Assembly (NCBI RefSeq): GCF_003259745.1 | Contig: NZ_QLMC01000003.1 | Span: 434,001-498,000, forward strand | DNA length: 64,000 nt | Direction of reading: 5' to 3' | From: Larkinella arboricola | GTDB taxonomy: Bacteria; Bacteroidota; Bacteroidia; Cytophagales; Spirosomataceae | Shown: positions 26,314 to 35,313 of the stretch, one piece after another | Position numbering within the stretch: position 1 is the stretch's first letter | Layout of the letters: each line of letters begins with the position of its first letter | Translations under genes and position numbers: made by a program | Notes under the pieces: model-generated | What the model saw: only the letters and a program-made list of their open reading frames with translations | What the model was told of the DNA's origin: nothing | Database searches by the model: none

Positions 26314-26922
26314 ATGGCTTTTGAATTAGCTCCCCTTCCTTATCCGAGCAATGCGCTGGAACCCCACATCGATCAGCAGACGATGGAAATTCACCACGGT
26401 AAGCACCACAACACGTATGTGACCAACCTCAACAACGCGGTAAAAGGAACCGAGCTGGAGGGCAAGTCAATCGAAGAACTGGTGGCTAACGTCATCAACT
26501 CTCCGGTAGCGGTTCGGAACAATGGCGGAGGACACTGGAATCATACATTTTTCTGGAACATCCTGTCGCCCAACGGCGGTGGAGAGCCGACCGGCAAACT
26601 GGCCGAAGCCATTAGCCAGAAGTTTGGCTCGTTCGATGCCTTCAAAGAAGAATTTGCCAAAGCCGCTACGACCCGTTTTGGTTCAGGCTGGGCCTGGCTG
26701 ATCGTTACGTCAACTGGTGAACTGGCCATTACGTCAACTCCAAACCAGGATAACCCGCTGATGGATGTTGCCGACCAAAAAGGAACGCCGATTCTCGGTC
26801 TGGACGTTTGGGAACACGCTTATTACCTGAAATACCAGAACAAACGGCCGGATTATGTGTCGGCCTGGTGGAACGTTGTTGACTGGAAAGGCGCCGACGA
26901 GCGGTATCAGCAAGCCGTTTAA
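26314..26922 (+). CDS. sodA: Superoxide dismutase, Mn-type
   Basis: Enzyme of 202 residues converting superoxide to oxygen and hydrogen peroxide. The metal ligands His27, His77, Asp164 and His168 ([18 protein letters not shown]) are all present. Gln145 in NQDNPL lies at the position used by manganese enzymes, with Gly at the position where iron enzymes carry Gln, so Mn is the likelier metal. No signal peptide, hence cytoplasmic. An upstream in-frame ATG at 26056 lies inside tadA and is rejected because the family starts [10 protein letters not shown] here. A 16-bp hairpin follows at 26931-26990. Confidence 0.95.
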   Translation: MAFELAPLPYPSNALEPHIDQQTMEIHHGKHHNTYVTNLNNAVKGTELEGKSIEELVANVINSPVAVRNNGGGHWNHTFFWNILSPNGGGEPTGKLAEAISQKFGSFDAFKEEFAKAATTRFGSGWAWLIVTSTGELAITSTPNQDNPLMDVADQKGTPILGLDVWEHAYYLKYQNKRPDYVSAWWNVVDWKGADERYQQAV

Positions 26923-26930
26923 GAATTAAG

Positions 26931-26990
26931 GAATTATGAACGATAAGCGAACTTCGTGAATAAAATTTCACTGTTTATCGTTCATAATTC
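26931..26990 (+). terminator. Long-loop hairpin after sodA
   Basis: Perfect 16-bp arms (26931-26946 and 26975-26990) enclose a 28-nt loop, 8 bp after the sodA stop and directly before the tRNA-His promoter. The right arm is followed by ACCATTCTTTATT, a weak T-rich tract. Confidence 0.6.
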
Positions 26991-27002
26991 ACCATTCTTT
27001 AT

Positions 27003-27010
27003 TACTTTTG
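27003..27010 (+). promoter_or_regulatory. -7 box of tRNA-His
   Basis: TACTTTTG, exact TAnnTTTG match, 12 bp before the tRNA. The -33 element is not clear. Confidence 0.6.
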
Positions 27011-27022
27011 CAATCCATACAC

Positions 27023-27097
27023 GGAGGATGTAGCTCAGTTGGTTAGAGCGCCAGATTGTGGTTCTGGAGGTCGCGGGTTCGAGACCCGTCTTTCTCC
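27023..27097 (+). tRNA. tRNA-His (anticodon GTG)
   Basis: Full cloverleaf with an encoded G-1 (27023) facing C73 (27097), the hallmark of tRNA-His. The anticodon arm is CCAGA-TTGTGGT-TCTGG with anticodon GTG. D-arm GCTC/GAGC; T-arm GCGGG/CCCGT with TTCGAGA loop. The acceptor stem GAGGATG/CTTTCTC contains one U-U mismatch at position 6-67 and a G-U pair. CCA is not encoded. Confidence 0.95.
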
Positions 27098-27107
27098 CTC
27101 CCGATTG

Positions 27108-27126
27108 GCCCTGTCAAAAACAGGGC
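27108..27126 (+). terminator. Terminator after tRNA-His
   Basis: Hairpin GCCCTGT/ACAGGGC (27108-27114 with 27120-27126) followed by T6 and more T-rich sequence. It ends the tRNA-His transcript just 40 bp before the carotenoid gene. Confidence 0.9.
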
Positions 27127-27165
27127 TTTTTTATTTTATCTCCTGCACCTTTTACTTCTCGCGTC

Positions 27166-27816
27166 ATGCCCGACCGATTGTACCGCCCCGCGCTGACGAT
27201 TCTGACGCTGGCTTATCTGGCCGGACTAATAGGTTTACAGGTACCGGCGTTGGCTCCGCTCTTTAAAAGTCTGGTGCCGTTCAATCTGCTGGCGTCTCTG
27301 GCCATCCTGTTGCTGTTTCATACCGACTGGAAACCTTCTTTTCTTTTCTACTGCCTTCTGGCGATTCTGCTGGGTTTTCTGGTCGAAGTGCTGGGCGTTC
27401 ATACCGGTTTTGTCTTTGGCGTGTATGAATATGGCGCTACGCTCGGCTGGAAACTCTGGGATGTACCCATCATCATTGGCGTCAACTGGCTGATGCTGAC
27501 GTACTGCTGTGGGGTAATTTGTGATCGGTTAAACGTACCGGTTTATCTCAAAACCATCCTGGCGGCCTTCCTGATGGTTTTGCTGGATTTATGGATTGAA
27601 CCCGTTGCCATTCAACTCGACTTCTGGAACTGGCTGGAACCCGAGATTCCCATTCGAAATTACCTGGGCTGGTGGGTCGTTTCCCTGGTTATTCTGTCAA
27701 TCTGGTACGGTCTGCCATTCCGCAAGCAGAACCGTCTGGCCATTCCGCTCCTCTTGCTTCAATTTGTATTTTTCATTCTTAACAATCTGGTATTCTTCTT
27801 CCTCACTAAACCATAA
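27166..27816 (+). CDS. CruF-like carotenoid biosynthesis membrane protein
   Basis: Protein of 216 residues with about seven membrane helices, matching the carotenoid biosynthesis protein family (CruF, formerly DUF422) that adds water to the psi end (1',2'-hydratase) of acyclic or monocyclic carotenoids. The motif GFLVEVLGVHTGFVFGVYEY followed by a helix with PVIIGVNWLMLTY-like sequence and DLWIEPVA is typical. The start at 27166 is chosen because the upstream frame from 27058 runs through the tRNA-His. The next gene is a B12-binding MerR regulator, suggesting light- or B12-dependent pigment control. No phytoene synthase or desaturase gene is in the window. Confidence 0.82.
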   Translation: MPDRLYRPALTILTLAYLAGLIGLQVPALAPLFKSLVPFNLLASLAILLLFHTDWKPSFLFYCLLAILLGFLVEVLGVHTGFVFGVYEYGATLGWKLWDVPIIIGVNWLMLTYCCGVICDRLNVPVYLKTILAAFLMVLLDLWIEPVAIQLDFWNWLEPEIPIRNYLGWWVVSLVILSIWYGLPFRKQNRLAIPLLLLQFVFFILNNLVFFFLTKP

Positions 27817-28017
27817 CATTTTGGTTTAATAACTGTTAAAGTGGTTTAACCCTGCCTGAATGTTCTGAACTTAAATTGCCAGACATTCTCAGGTACCATC
27901 AGTGCCCTGTTCGGTAGCTTGTTCGCCTAGTTTTAATTGCCTAAAATTGTATGCAGAAGCCGTTTTACGTCTTTTTAACGTACCTGGCTCGGGACAAGTA
28001 TACGTTTCAATATTCCC

Positions 28018-28896
28018 ATGAGTACCTACTCGATTAGAGATCTTGAGCAACTTTCTGGAATCAAGGCGCATACGCTTCGAATCTGGGAGCAGCGGTACAA
28101 CATTATTTCTCCCAAGCGGACAGATACAAACATTCGTACCTATGACGACCTGGATCTGAAGCTCGTCCTTAATATTTCCCTCCTGAAAGATCACGGCTTT
28201 AAAATATCGGAAATTTCGAAGATGTCGTTGGGCGAAATGGCGCAGGAAGTCATAAACCTATCCGACCGTAAACTAAATTATCCGGACCAGATTCATGCCC
28301 TGACAATTGCGATGATTGATTTGGACGAAGACCGCTTCGAAAAAATTATCAGTACCAACATTTTGCAGTTCGGCTTCGAATCTACCATGATTAACATCAT
28401 TTATCCGTTTCTCAGCCGCATTGGTACGCTATGGGTAACGGGCTCCGTCGGCCCCGCTCAGGAGCATTTCATGTCCAATTTGATTCGCCAGAAAGTTATT
28501 GTCGCCATTGATGGGCAACTCAACAAACAGCGACCCACGGCTAAAAAATTCATGCTGTTTTTACCGGAAGGGGAATTACACGAAATTGGGTTGCTGTTTG
28601 CTAACTACGTCATTCGGGCGCGGCACCATAAGGTAATTTATCTGGGACAAAGCCTGCCCCTGAAAGAGCTGGAGTTTGCGTATGAGACTCATAAGCCGGA
28701 TTATCTGTTTACGTCCATCACCTCCTCGCCCAGTAATCATGAGGTGCAGCCTTTTGTGGATAAACTGGCGAAACGGTTTCCAGATTCGCAATTATTATTA
28801 ACGGGCTACCAGGTTGTGGGGCAGGACATTCAACTACCCGACAACGGCTTGATTATCAACACAACAGATGATCTGATCCGCGTAGCAACGTCATAA
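28018..28896 (+). CDS. CarH/LitR-like MerR regulator with B12-binding domain
   Basis: Regulator of 292 residues. Residues 1-70 form a MerR-type winged HTH (YSIRDLEQLSGIKAHTLRIWEQRY). Residues about 90-165 form the four-helix B12-capping region with Trp139-x9-Glu149-His150, the Wx9EH motif of CarH photoreceptors. Residues about 176-290 form the Rossmann-type cobalamin domain with Glu186-x-His188-x2-Gly191, the DxHxxG motif with Glu for Asp, so His188 can be the lower axial ligand. In CarH, adenosylcobalamin holds a DNA-binding tetramer that light breaks apart to release repression. It sits 201 bp after the cruF-like gene, its plausible target. Ends at a bidirectional terminator. Confidence 0.88.
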   Translation: MSTYSIRDLEQLSGIKAHTLRIWEQRYNIISPKRTDTNIRTYDDLDLKLVLNISLLKDHGFKISEISKMSLGEMAQEVINLSDRKLNYPDQIHALTIAMIDLDEDRFEKIISTNILQFGFESTMINIIYPFLSRIGTLWVTGSVGPAQEHFMSNLIRQKVIVAIDGQLNKQRPTAKKFMLFLPEGELHEIGLLFANYVIRARHHKVIYLGQSLPLKELEFAYETHKPDYLFTSITSSPSNHEVQPFVDKLAKRFPDSQLLLTGYQVVGQDIQLPDNGLIINTTDDLIRVATS

Positions 28897-28898
28897 AA

Positions 28899-28926
28899 CC
28901 AGGCCATTCGGCATTGAATGGCCTGG
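28899..28926 (+). terminator. Bidirectional terminator between MerR gene and TonB receptor
   Basis: Perfect 11-bp stem (28899-28909 with 28916-28926), flanked by A4 on the left and T4 on the right, between convergent genes. Confidence 0.85.
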
Positions 28927-28942
28927 TTTTATGATAACTGAC

Positions 28943-31900
28943 TCAACGATTCATCAACTCATCAAACGTCAGCGAAACATAATACATCCCGCCGACGCTT
29001 GGATTGCCCCACGCCTGGGTATAGAGTTTACCCAATACATTGGTCCCGCCTACTTTCAGAATCGATTTGATGCCCGGAATGCGCTTGCTCACCTGCGCAT
29101 CCAGGGTGCTGAAAGCCGGAATGGTGGTTTGCTTTCGCAGCGTAGCCTCCGTATTTGCAAAACTTGATTCCCACAAGAACGCATCCTGATGCCGGAAAAT
29201 GACGTTGAAGCCAAAACCGCTTCCGCGAATGTTGCGGTTGCTGAACGATAGGTTATAACGGTATTTGGGCGAATTGAAGAACGTCACAAATTCGCTCGGC
29301 AGCGAACCGCGATTAGCCAGATCATTATACGATACATTACCGCCGACAATAAAATTACCCGGCAGCAAATAGTCGGCGCTAACGGCCCAACCGTGGTTTT
29401 TAACCTGAACGGGCGCATTGACGTAGAAGCTATAAATGTTGCGGGTGGTACCGCTGATCAATTGCAGCAGCGACGCCGGGTTGGCGGGGGTTGCGGGCTG
29501 TGCACCCTGCACAACGACCTGAGCCCCTTCAAAATTCAGAAAACGGTTGTAATAGTAGTAGGCGTCGATAAACAGCTTATTGTTAATCAGCCCTTTGTAG
29601 CCCACTTCGTAGGTTTCAACCCGTTCGGGGTTCCATTGCTGGGGCTGGTATTGTTGCAGCGCCTGAGCCGCCTGAGGCAAAGCCGTACCGCCCTGTAACG
29701 CAGCCCCAAACGCCCGCACGGATTCGAGGGTATACACCGGGCTTCCGGAAAAATTAAACCGCTCCCGGAACAACGGCAAGCCACCGATCAGCCGGGCGCT
29801 CGGCGTATTCAGGTTAATATACTGCGCCTGCGTGGTCGGAATCCGGAAACCGCGCTGAAACGACGCCCGGATGTTGTGAACTTTGGCCAGCGTTAAAACC
29901 GCCGACAACCGGGGGCTGAATTGGCCCTTGAAGTTGTTGTTTTTATCGTACCGAACCGAACCCGTCAGTTTCAGAATGTCGGCCAGTGTTTTGGCAGCCT
30001 GAGCGTAGCCCCCGAACTCATTGATTTTAAACTCTTTGTTGTTTTCGTCCAGCGCAAAGATGGTTCCGCCGGAGTTCAGGGCGTATTGGCGCACATTCCC
30101 CCCTACGATAAGCTCCACAGTAGCGGGATCAATCAGCTTACTGAAGTTGTACATAAACTCGCCATGATACAGGTTCGTCCGATCCAGAAATTTGGCTCCC
30201 AGATTAGGCAGCGTTCCGGGCAGCGGCCGCCCCGTCACGGTAGCCAGCGCCTGATCGAATTGCGGGGTTCCCGGTAAAAACCGTCCCTGATCGGCGGCCG
30301 CGCGGGCGGCTGTGTGCAGATTACCGGCCATGGCATTTACCGCACCAAGCGCGGTCTGGTATGCCGTGGCCGGATTGGATGCTGCGGCCTGGGTAAAGGC
30401 CGTACCAAAGGTTTGCAAAGCCCCACCGGCATAGGTAAAGGCGTATTGCGGAAACCACGATCCCGTCAGGTTACTTTGATCGAGGCTGGGTTTCCAGGCT
30501 TCGTTGATTCCCTGCCCCAAAATTCCAATGGCGTACGAATCGCCGGAGCGTTCCTGCGTTGTGTAGGCCCGCACAAAGAAGTTGGAACCGCGTAGTTCGG
30601 CCTTGTACTGACCGATGCTGAAGCCTTTGATGTAGTAACGGTCCTGACCGGTGTAAGCCGTCGTACCCGTTCCCCAGTTGGCTTGCAGAATAGCTTCCAG
30701 ATTATCGTTGATGCGGTAATGCAGCGCACCGTTCAGTTTCAGACTGCTGACTTTGTAGTCCACCAGTTCATTTTCGGCATAACCCGTCCGGGATACCGTT
30801 ACGTTGGGCAGCAGAACATCGTTGATGATTTGCGTGGCCGGAATGTTGGTAGCCGCCGACAGTTGATTAATCCCCCCAATGATCTCGGCTAAAGGTGGCG
30901 AAATCAGGGCAATCTGAGCGGGAGGAACCGGTAAAAATTGCGCAACTGTACTTTGAAACGCACTTAAGTTTGCACTGGCATCCCCGTAAATGTTAATACC
31001 GTCGTAACCAGGATTGGCCGGGCGGGTGCCGTTAGCCATCGTAAAGCCGTTGGCAAAACCCTGATCCCGGTAATCGGTGGCCTGCCAGTCGGTGGCACTC
31101 AGGTAGGAAGCACTGGCTTTAAACGCCAGTCGGTTGTTGAAGGCTTTGGCGTACCGAATACCGGCGTCGTAGAACGGCGTGGTGGCCGTACTCCGGTTGC
31201 TGGCCGACATAATGCCGGTTTTGGCGTATGCACTCAGCCCCTGGTACTGAAACGGATTTTTGCTCGTCATCAGCAGCAGCCCGTTGATGGCGTTGGGGCC
31301 GTAGAGCGCCGAAGCAGCACCGGGCAGCAGTTCAACGCTTTCAACGTCCAGTTCCGAAATACCGGCAATATTGCCCACCGAAAAGTTAAGCCCGGGCGCC
31401 TGGTTGTCCATTCCATCGACCAGTTGCACCACCCGCGTATTACCGTTGGCGCTGAATCCGCGCACGTTGACCGACCGGAACGTCAGACTCTGCGTGCTCA
31501 TGTCAACGCCTTTCAGGTTCAGCAGGGCGTCATAAAACGTAGCAGCCGGAGCCGACTGAATGGAACGAATGTCCATTTTTTCGACCGTAACCGGCGACTT
31601 CATAACGTTCTCTTCCACGCGCGATGCCGATACAACCACTTCCTGGCCCAGCATCACCTGTTCCCGTAATTCAATTGTCAAACCAGACGGATTTTCAACG
31701 GGGATTTCGCGGGTCTGAAAACCTACGGATGAAACCACAACGGTAAGGGGTGTGGGAACGGTAGTGGTCAGAGAAAACTGGCCTTTGTTGTCGGTAATGG
31801 TTCCGGCTACGGTTCCTTTTACGGTGATACTAACGCCCACTAGCGGATTTTGTGAGGTTTCTTCCGTAACCGTTCCGGTGATTCTTGTTTGGGCAAGGCA

Positions 31901-31963
31901 CCATGTGGTTGTCATAAGCCAGAACCCAACGAACAGGGATAACCGCTTGTTGCTTTTTTTCAT
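28943..31963 (-). CDS. TonB-dependent outer-membrane receptor
   Basis: Protein of 1006 residues with a signal peptide (to about residue 25, CLAQ), a carboxypeptidase-regulatory-like domain (about 27-110, TGTVTEETSQNPLVGVSITVKGT), a plug domain (about 115-230, VNVRGFSANGNTRVVQLVDGM) and a 22-strand barrel ending in an aromatic-rich tail (YVSLTFDELMNR). It imports a substrate across the outer membrane with energy from TonB-ExbBD. No SusD partner is next to it, so it is not a standard SusCD glycan importer. No riboswitch is recognisable in the long upstream region. The ligand is unknown; proximity to a B12-sensing regulator is suggestive only, as the genes are convergent. Confidence 0.92.
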   Translation of the reverse strand: MKKSNKRLSLFVGFWLMTTTWCLAQTRITGTVTEETSQNPLVGVSITVKGTVAGTITDNKGQFSLTTTVPTPLTVVVSSVGFQTREIPVENPSGLTIELREQVMLGQEVVVSASRVEENVMKSPVTVEKMDIRSIQSAPAATFYDALLNLKGVDMSTQSLTFRSVNVRGFSANGNTRVVQLVDGMDNQAPGLNFSVGNIAGISELDVESVELLPGAASALYGPNAINGLLLMTSKNPFQYQGLSAYAKTGIMSASNRSTATTPFYDAGIRYAKAFNNRLAFKASASYLSATDWQATDYRDQGFANGFTMANGTRPANPGYDGINIYGDASANLSAFQSTVAQFLPVPPAQIALISPPLAEIIGGINQLSAATNIPATQIINDVLLPNVTVSRTGYAENELVDYKVSSLKLNGALHYRINDNLEAILQANWGTGTTAYTGQDRYYIKGFSIGQYKAELRGSNFFVRAYTTQERSGDSYAIGILGQGINEAWKPSLDQSNLTGSWFPQYAFTYAGGALQTFGTAFTQAAASNPATAYQTALGAVNAMAGNLHTAARAAADQGRFLPGTPQFDQALATVTGRPLPGTLPNLGAKFLDRTNLYHGEFMYNFSKLIDPATVELIVGGNVRQYALNSGGTIFALDENNKEFKINEFGGYAQAAKTLADILKLTGSVRYDKNNNFKGQFSPRLSAVLTLAKVHNIRASFQRGFRIPTTQAQYINLNTPSARLIGGLPLFRERFNFSGSPVYTLESVRAFGAALQGGTALPQAAQALQQYQPQQWNPERVETYEVGYKGLINNKLFIDAYYYYNRFLNFEGAQVVVQGAQPATPANPASLLQLISGTTRNIYSFYVNAPVQVKNHGWAVSADYLLPGNFIVGGNVSYNDLANRGSLPSEFVTFFNSPKYRYNLSFSNRNIRGSGFGFNVIFRHQDAFLWESSFANTEATLRKQTTIPAFSTLDAQVSKRIPGIKSILKVGGTNVLGKLYTQAWGNPSVGGMYYVSLTFDELMNR

Positions 31964-32469
31964 GAGCCAGTAATTATTTTAACATAGGGAATAGGTTAGC
32001 ATTAAACTGCAAGAAAATTACAGCATTTACAATAAATTATTACCAAACGAGAAGTAAGTCTCAAAGTCCTGGGTCACCAACTCATAATTTGTTAATCGAT
32101 AGCCCTCTCCGCCCACATTAATGGTTATAACCCGGAAGTTGGCCCGTAAGGATTTCCTTGCTGCGCTGCTTTTGCTGAATTTTGAATTAATCAAACCGTA
32201 ATGTGCATTTATTCTTCTTCTTCAACACCGTTCCGTACTTTTGATACGGTCTCCCGTAGTTGGTGGCAGGGCAGTTGTCACTCCAATTTTTACGTGAGAT
32301 TTTGAACCGACCAGTAACTATAAATCTGTTTCGTTATTAAAATCCTGTTTTAACCAAGCATTTTCAAAGAAAACGCAGACTTCACTAACTTTTTGACGCA
32401 TTCCTTGTAGTTTAGAAGCCCCTTCTTCAATTTAAGGGATTAAATGTATATCCAGAGTTTTAAATTGCT
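31964..32469. other. 506-bp divergent intergenic region
   Basis: Separates the divergent TonB receptor and manC genes. A -7 box TACTTTTG lies at 32236-32243 on the plus strand, giving manC a leader of about 220 nt if used. I looked for a cobalamin riboswitch or other structured leader on both strands and saw none, and no credible reading frame. Confidence 0.5.
32236..32243 (+). promoter_or_regulatory. -7 box in the manC upstream region
   Basis: TACTTTTG, exact match to TAnnTTTG, 226 bp before manC. It could drive manC with a long leader or an unrecognised small RNA; the -33 element is not evident. Confidence 0.35.
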
Positions 32470-33543
32470 ATGAATCATACGTATGTAATTATTATGGCCG
32501 GAGGAGTCGGAACCCGTTTCTGGCCATTTAGCCGCACCAACTACCCCAAGCAGTTTCACGATGTTCTCGGAACCGGGAAATCGCTGCTCCAACAAACGGC
32601 GGAGCGTTTTGACGGTATTTGCCCGAACGAAAATATCTATATTGTAACCAGTGCCGAATACCATCAACTGGTCAAAGAACAACTTCCGTACCTCAGCGAC
32701 GATCAGATTCTATGCGAACCCGTTCGTCGGAATACCGCTCCCTGCATCGCCTACGCTGCCTATAAAATCGCTCAGAAAGACCCGCAGGCCAACATGGTTG
32801 TGGCCCCTGCCGATCACATTATTCTGAAAGAAGAGGAATTTAAAAATACAATCCGCACGGCTCTGGAAGCCACGGCCAATCAGGACATTCTGGTTACGCT
32901 CGGCATTCAGCCCAGCCGCCCGGATACGGGTTACGGTTACATTCAGTATATTCCGGATGCGGATAGCCAGTCCATTAAGAAAGTAAAAACGTTCACTGAA
33001 AAACCGCATCTGGAGCTGGCCCAGCAGTTTCTGGAAAGTGGCGAATTTGTGTGGAACGCCGGTATTTTTGTCTGGAACGCCCAGGCCATCCGGAAAGCGT
33101 TTGAAGCCTATATGCACGAAACGGCTGAGATTTTTGCGGAAGGAGACGAGTGGTATTTTACCGAAAAGGAAGATGCCTTTATCAACAAGGCTTATTCGCT
33201 CTGCAAAAACATTTCCATTGACAACGGTATCATGGAAAAAGCCAAGAACGTTTATGTGGTGCTCAGTGACTTCGGCTGGTCAGATCTGGGAACGTGGAAA
33301 TCGCTGTACGAAGTATCGGGAAAAGACGAAAACCAGAACGTTACCGACGGTACGCACCTCCTCTATAATACCAGCAACAACATCATCAAAACGCCCAAGA
33401 ACAAGCTCGTCGTTATCAGCGGCCTGGAAGGTTTTATTGTGGCCGAATTCGACGGTGTACTCCTGATCTGCCCCAAAGAAGAAGAGCAGAAAGTGAAGGA
33501 ATTCGTGGCTGACGCCAAAAACCACGGAACTCACTTCGTTTAA
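32470..33543 (+). CDS. manC: Mannose-1-phosphate guanylyltransferase
   Basis: Nucleotidyltransferase of 357 residues that makes GDP-mannose from mannose-1-phosphate and GTP. N-terminal GTP-binding signature AGGVGTRFWPFSR, then PADHII, FTEKP and WNAGIFVW, all characteristic of ManC/GMP. It lacks the C-terminal phosphomannose-isomerase domain of bifunctional enzymes (normal for this length). GDP-mannose is a donor for cell-surface glycans, so it may supply the glycosyltransferases encoded at 43-55 kb. It ends at a 17-bp hairpin shared with thiL. Confidence 0.93.
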   Translation: MNHTYVIIMAGGVGTRFWPFSRTNYPKQFHDVLGTGKSLLQQTAERFDGICPNENIYIVTSAEYHQLVKEQLPYLSDDQILCEPVRRNTAPCIAYAAYKIAQKDPQANMVVAPADHIILKEEEFKNTIRTALEATANQDILVTLGIQPSRPDTGYGYIQYIPDADSQSIKKVKTFTEKPHLELAQQFLESGEFVWNAGIFVWNAQAIRKAFEAYMHETAEIFAEGDEWYFTEKEDAFINKAYSLCKNISIDNGIMEKAKNVYVVLSDFGWSDLGTWKSLYEVSGKDENQNVTDGTHLLYNTSNNIIKTPKNKLVVISGLEGFIVAEFDGVLLICPKEEEQKVKEFVADAKNHGTHFV

Positions 33544-33557
33544 ACATGATGTGATCT

Positions 33558-33612
33558 AACGGATAAACGATGAATCAGTAGCCGCAAAGCATGGGTTCAT
33601 CGTTTATCCGTT
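33558..33612 (+). terminator. Long hairpin between convergent manC and thiL
   Basis: Perfect 17-bp arms (33558-33574 and 33596-33612) around a 21-nt loop, followed by TATTTTAA. It can serve both convergent transcripts. Confidence 0.75.
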
Positions 33613-33616
33613 TATT

Positions 33617-34651
33617 TTAAAAGTGTTTCCAGCCCTGCGCCTTGATGGGTGTATACTGTCCGGCTTTGGTTCCCAGCAGAATGGAATCCGGTTTGTCGGT
33701 CAGGTAGCCGATGGGCGTGATGCGGGCGTGATTTTTCAGCTTCTCAAATTCGTGCGGACGGATCGTAAACAGCAGTTCATAATCTTCTCCGCCATTCAGA
33801 GCCGCCGTCAGGGGGCTCAAATTCAACTCCGTTGCCACCAGATAGCTCACGTCGTCAATCGGGATGTTTTCGTCGAAAATAACGGCTCCCGTGCCCGACT
33901 GGGTGCAAATGTGCATGAGTTCGGAAGCCAGGCCGTCCGAAACGTCGATCATGGCCGCTGGTACCACGCCCAGATCCTGAAGTTCGTAGACAATGTCGGT
34001 GCGGGCCGATGGGCGGAGCTGCCGTTCGAGCACATACGACTTATCTTCGCTGATCTCCGGCTGCATATTGGGGTTTGCCATATACACCTGCTTTTCCCGC
34101 TCCAATAGCTGCAATCCCAGAAATGCCGCTCCCAGGTCGCCCGTTACACAGACCACGTCATTGGGCTTGGCGGTATTGCGGTACGTAATTTTATCCTTCG
34201 CTACCTTGCCAAATACCGTTACCGAAATAACCAGCCCGGACCGCGACGAGGTGGTATCTCCCCCGATCAGATCGACGCGGTACGCTTCACAGGCGGCTTT
34301 GATTCCGCTGTATAACTCTTCAACGGCTTCGACCGAAAACCGATTACTGAGGGCAATACTGACCGTAATTTGCAGCGGTGTTCCATTCATGGCCGCAATG
34401 TCTGAGACATTCACGGCAACGGCTTTAAAACCCAGGTGTTTCAGGGGCGAGTAGGCCAGGTCGAAATGGACGCCTTCGAGCAACATATCCGTCGAAATCA
34501 ACCCGTAATCGGGTCCGCCGGTATCAATCACAGCCGCATCATCCCCGATACCGCGAACGGTTTCGGCGTGGGAGGTCGCGGCAAAACCCTGGCTAATGCG
34601 TTGAATCAGGGCGATTTCGCCAACCGATTCCAGTTCCGTGCGTGTATTCAT
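33617..34651 (-). CDS. thiL: Thiamine-monophosphate kinase
   Basis: Enzyme of 344 residues that phosphorylates thiamine monophosphate to the active cofactor thiamine diphosphate. It belongs to the PurM/SelD-like ATPase family, seen in IGDDAAVIDTG near residue 40, the STDMLLEGVHFDL segment, GGDTTSSRSGLVISV and DVSDGLASELMHI. Length is typical. No thiamine riboswitch is visible upstream. The lipoprotein gene upstream in the same direction ends at its own terminator (34671-34693), so thiL probably has a separate promoter. Confidence 0.94.
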   Translation of the reverse strand: MNTRTELESVGEIALIQRISQGFAATSHAETVRGIGDDAAVIDTGGPDYGLISTDMLLEGVHFDLAYSPLKHLGFKAVAVNVSDIAAMNGTPLQITVSIALSNRFSVEAVEELYSGIKAACEAYRVDLIGGDTTSSRSGLVISVTVFGKVAKDKITYRNTAKPNDVVCVTGDLGAAFLGLQLLEREKQVYMANPNMQPEISEDKSYVLERQLRPSARTDIVYELQDLGVVPAAMIDVSDGLASELMHICTQSGTGAVIFDENIPIDDVSYLVATELNLSPLTAALNGGEDYELLFTIRPHEFEKLKNHARITPIGYLTDKPDSILLGTKAGQYTPIKAQGWKHF

Positions 34652-34670
34652 ACAGTTCTAAAGCAAAAAA

Positions 34671-34693
34671 GCCGCTTTCGGTTCGAAAACGGC
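34671..34693 (-). terminator. Terminator after the lipoprotein gene
   Basis: On the minus strand a GCCG-TTTTC / GAAAG-CGGC stem is followed by a T6 run. It lies between the lipoprotein stop (34740) and the thiL start (34651). Confidence 0.8.
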
Positions 34694-34739
34694 AAAATAA
34701 AAAACAAACGGCTCCTGTCAGTATCCGCAACCTGATTCA

Positions 34740-35186
34740 TTACGGATTTGACAGGGTATACTTGTTTGTTGTACCACCGGTTTTACGGTCTGCCGTTGTG
34801 CGGGTAATTTCCAATGAATTATCGGTTACCGCGCCAATATTAAATTCGATGGTCGGGCCGTCGGTTGGCGCCGGACTCAGGTTCTTCAGGATCAGTCGGG
34901 TGTCGCCCTGCAATTCGTACTGGCCCGTTGAGGTAAAGCCGTCCACCTGCTTGATCACTACGGTTGGCGGGTTGCTCAAATCCAGCGAATACTGCGAATA
35001 ACCGGGTCTGACGTTGCTTGATGCGCCTTTGGTATAAACCACCACGTTGTTTTCTTCCACTTTCTGCGCCGACCAGTTTTTGGCAATCCGCTCCGAGAGT
35101 GGCTCGGTTTTGTTCTTACTGCAACCGGTCAGAACCGCAAACAAACCCAACACGGCCACAAAGGCGATAATAGCTGTTCTTTTCAT
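34740..35186 (-). CDS. Hypothetical lipoprotein
   Basis: Protein of 148 residues with a lipoprotein signal peptide (MKRTAIIAFVAVLGLFAVLTGC, lipobox Cys22). The mature part is a beta-rich domain with a PPTVVIKQVDGFTSTGQYEL segment, resembling lipocalin-like lipoproteins of Bacteroidetes that predict a small beta-barrel, but I cannot name a family with confidence. Start 35186 is preferred over 35222 because it gives the signal peptide directly. It is monocistronic with its own terminator. Confidence 0.7.
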   Translation of the reverse strand: MKRTAIIAFVAVLGLFAVLTGCSKNKTEPLSERIAKNWSAQKVEENNVVVYTKGASSNVRPGYSQYSLDLSNPPTVVIKQVDGFTSTGQYELQGDTRLILKNLSPAPTDGPTIEFNIGAVTDNSLEITRTTADRKTGGTTNKYTLSNP

Positions 35187-35313
35187 AAAAAATTCAAAAA
35201 TTAAAGTCTTTTCAGTGTTCATTAGTAGCGTTAAAGTTACGTGTTTTTAAGAAATCCTGCTCTAAACTTATCTGTAAAGTTGCATTTTTGCTGCCTGAAC
35301 TGTCAGTATCCCT

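Noticed and set aside
32000-32460. Possible cobalamin riboswitch upstream of the TonB receptor, given the nearby B12-sensing regulator.
   Set aside because: On neither strand could I find the conserved B12-box-like core or paired elements; the receptor's ligand therefore remains open.
33280-33534. Minus-strand frame overlapping manC end.
   Set aside because: Shadow of the conserved manC coding sequence.
33617-34651. Possible TPP riboswitch before thiL.
   Set aside because: The upstream region is a short gap with a terminator and no TPP aptamer core; thiL is often unregulated by this element.
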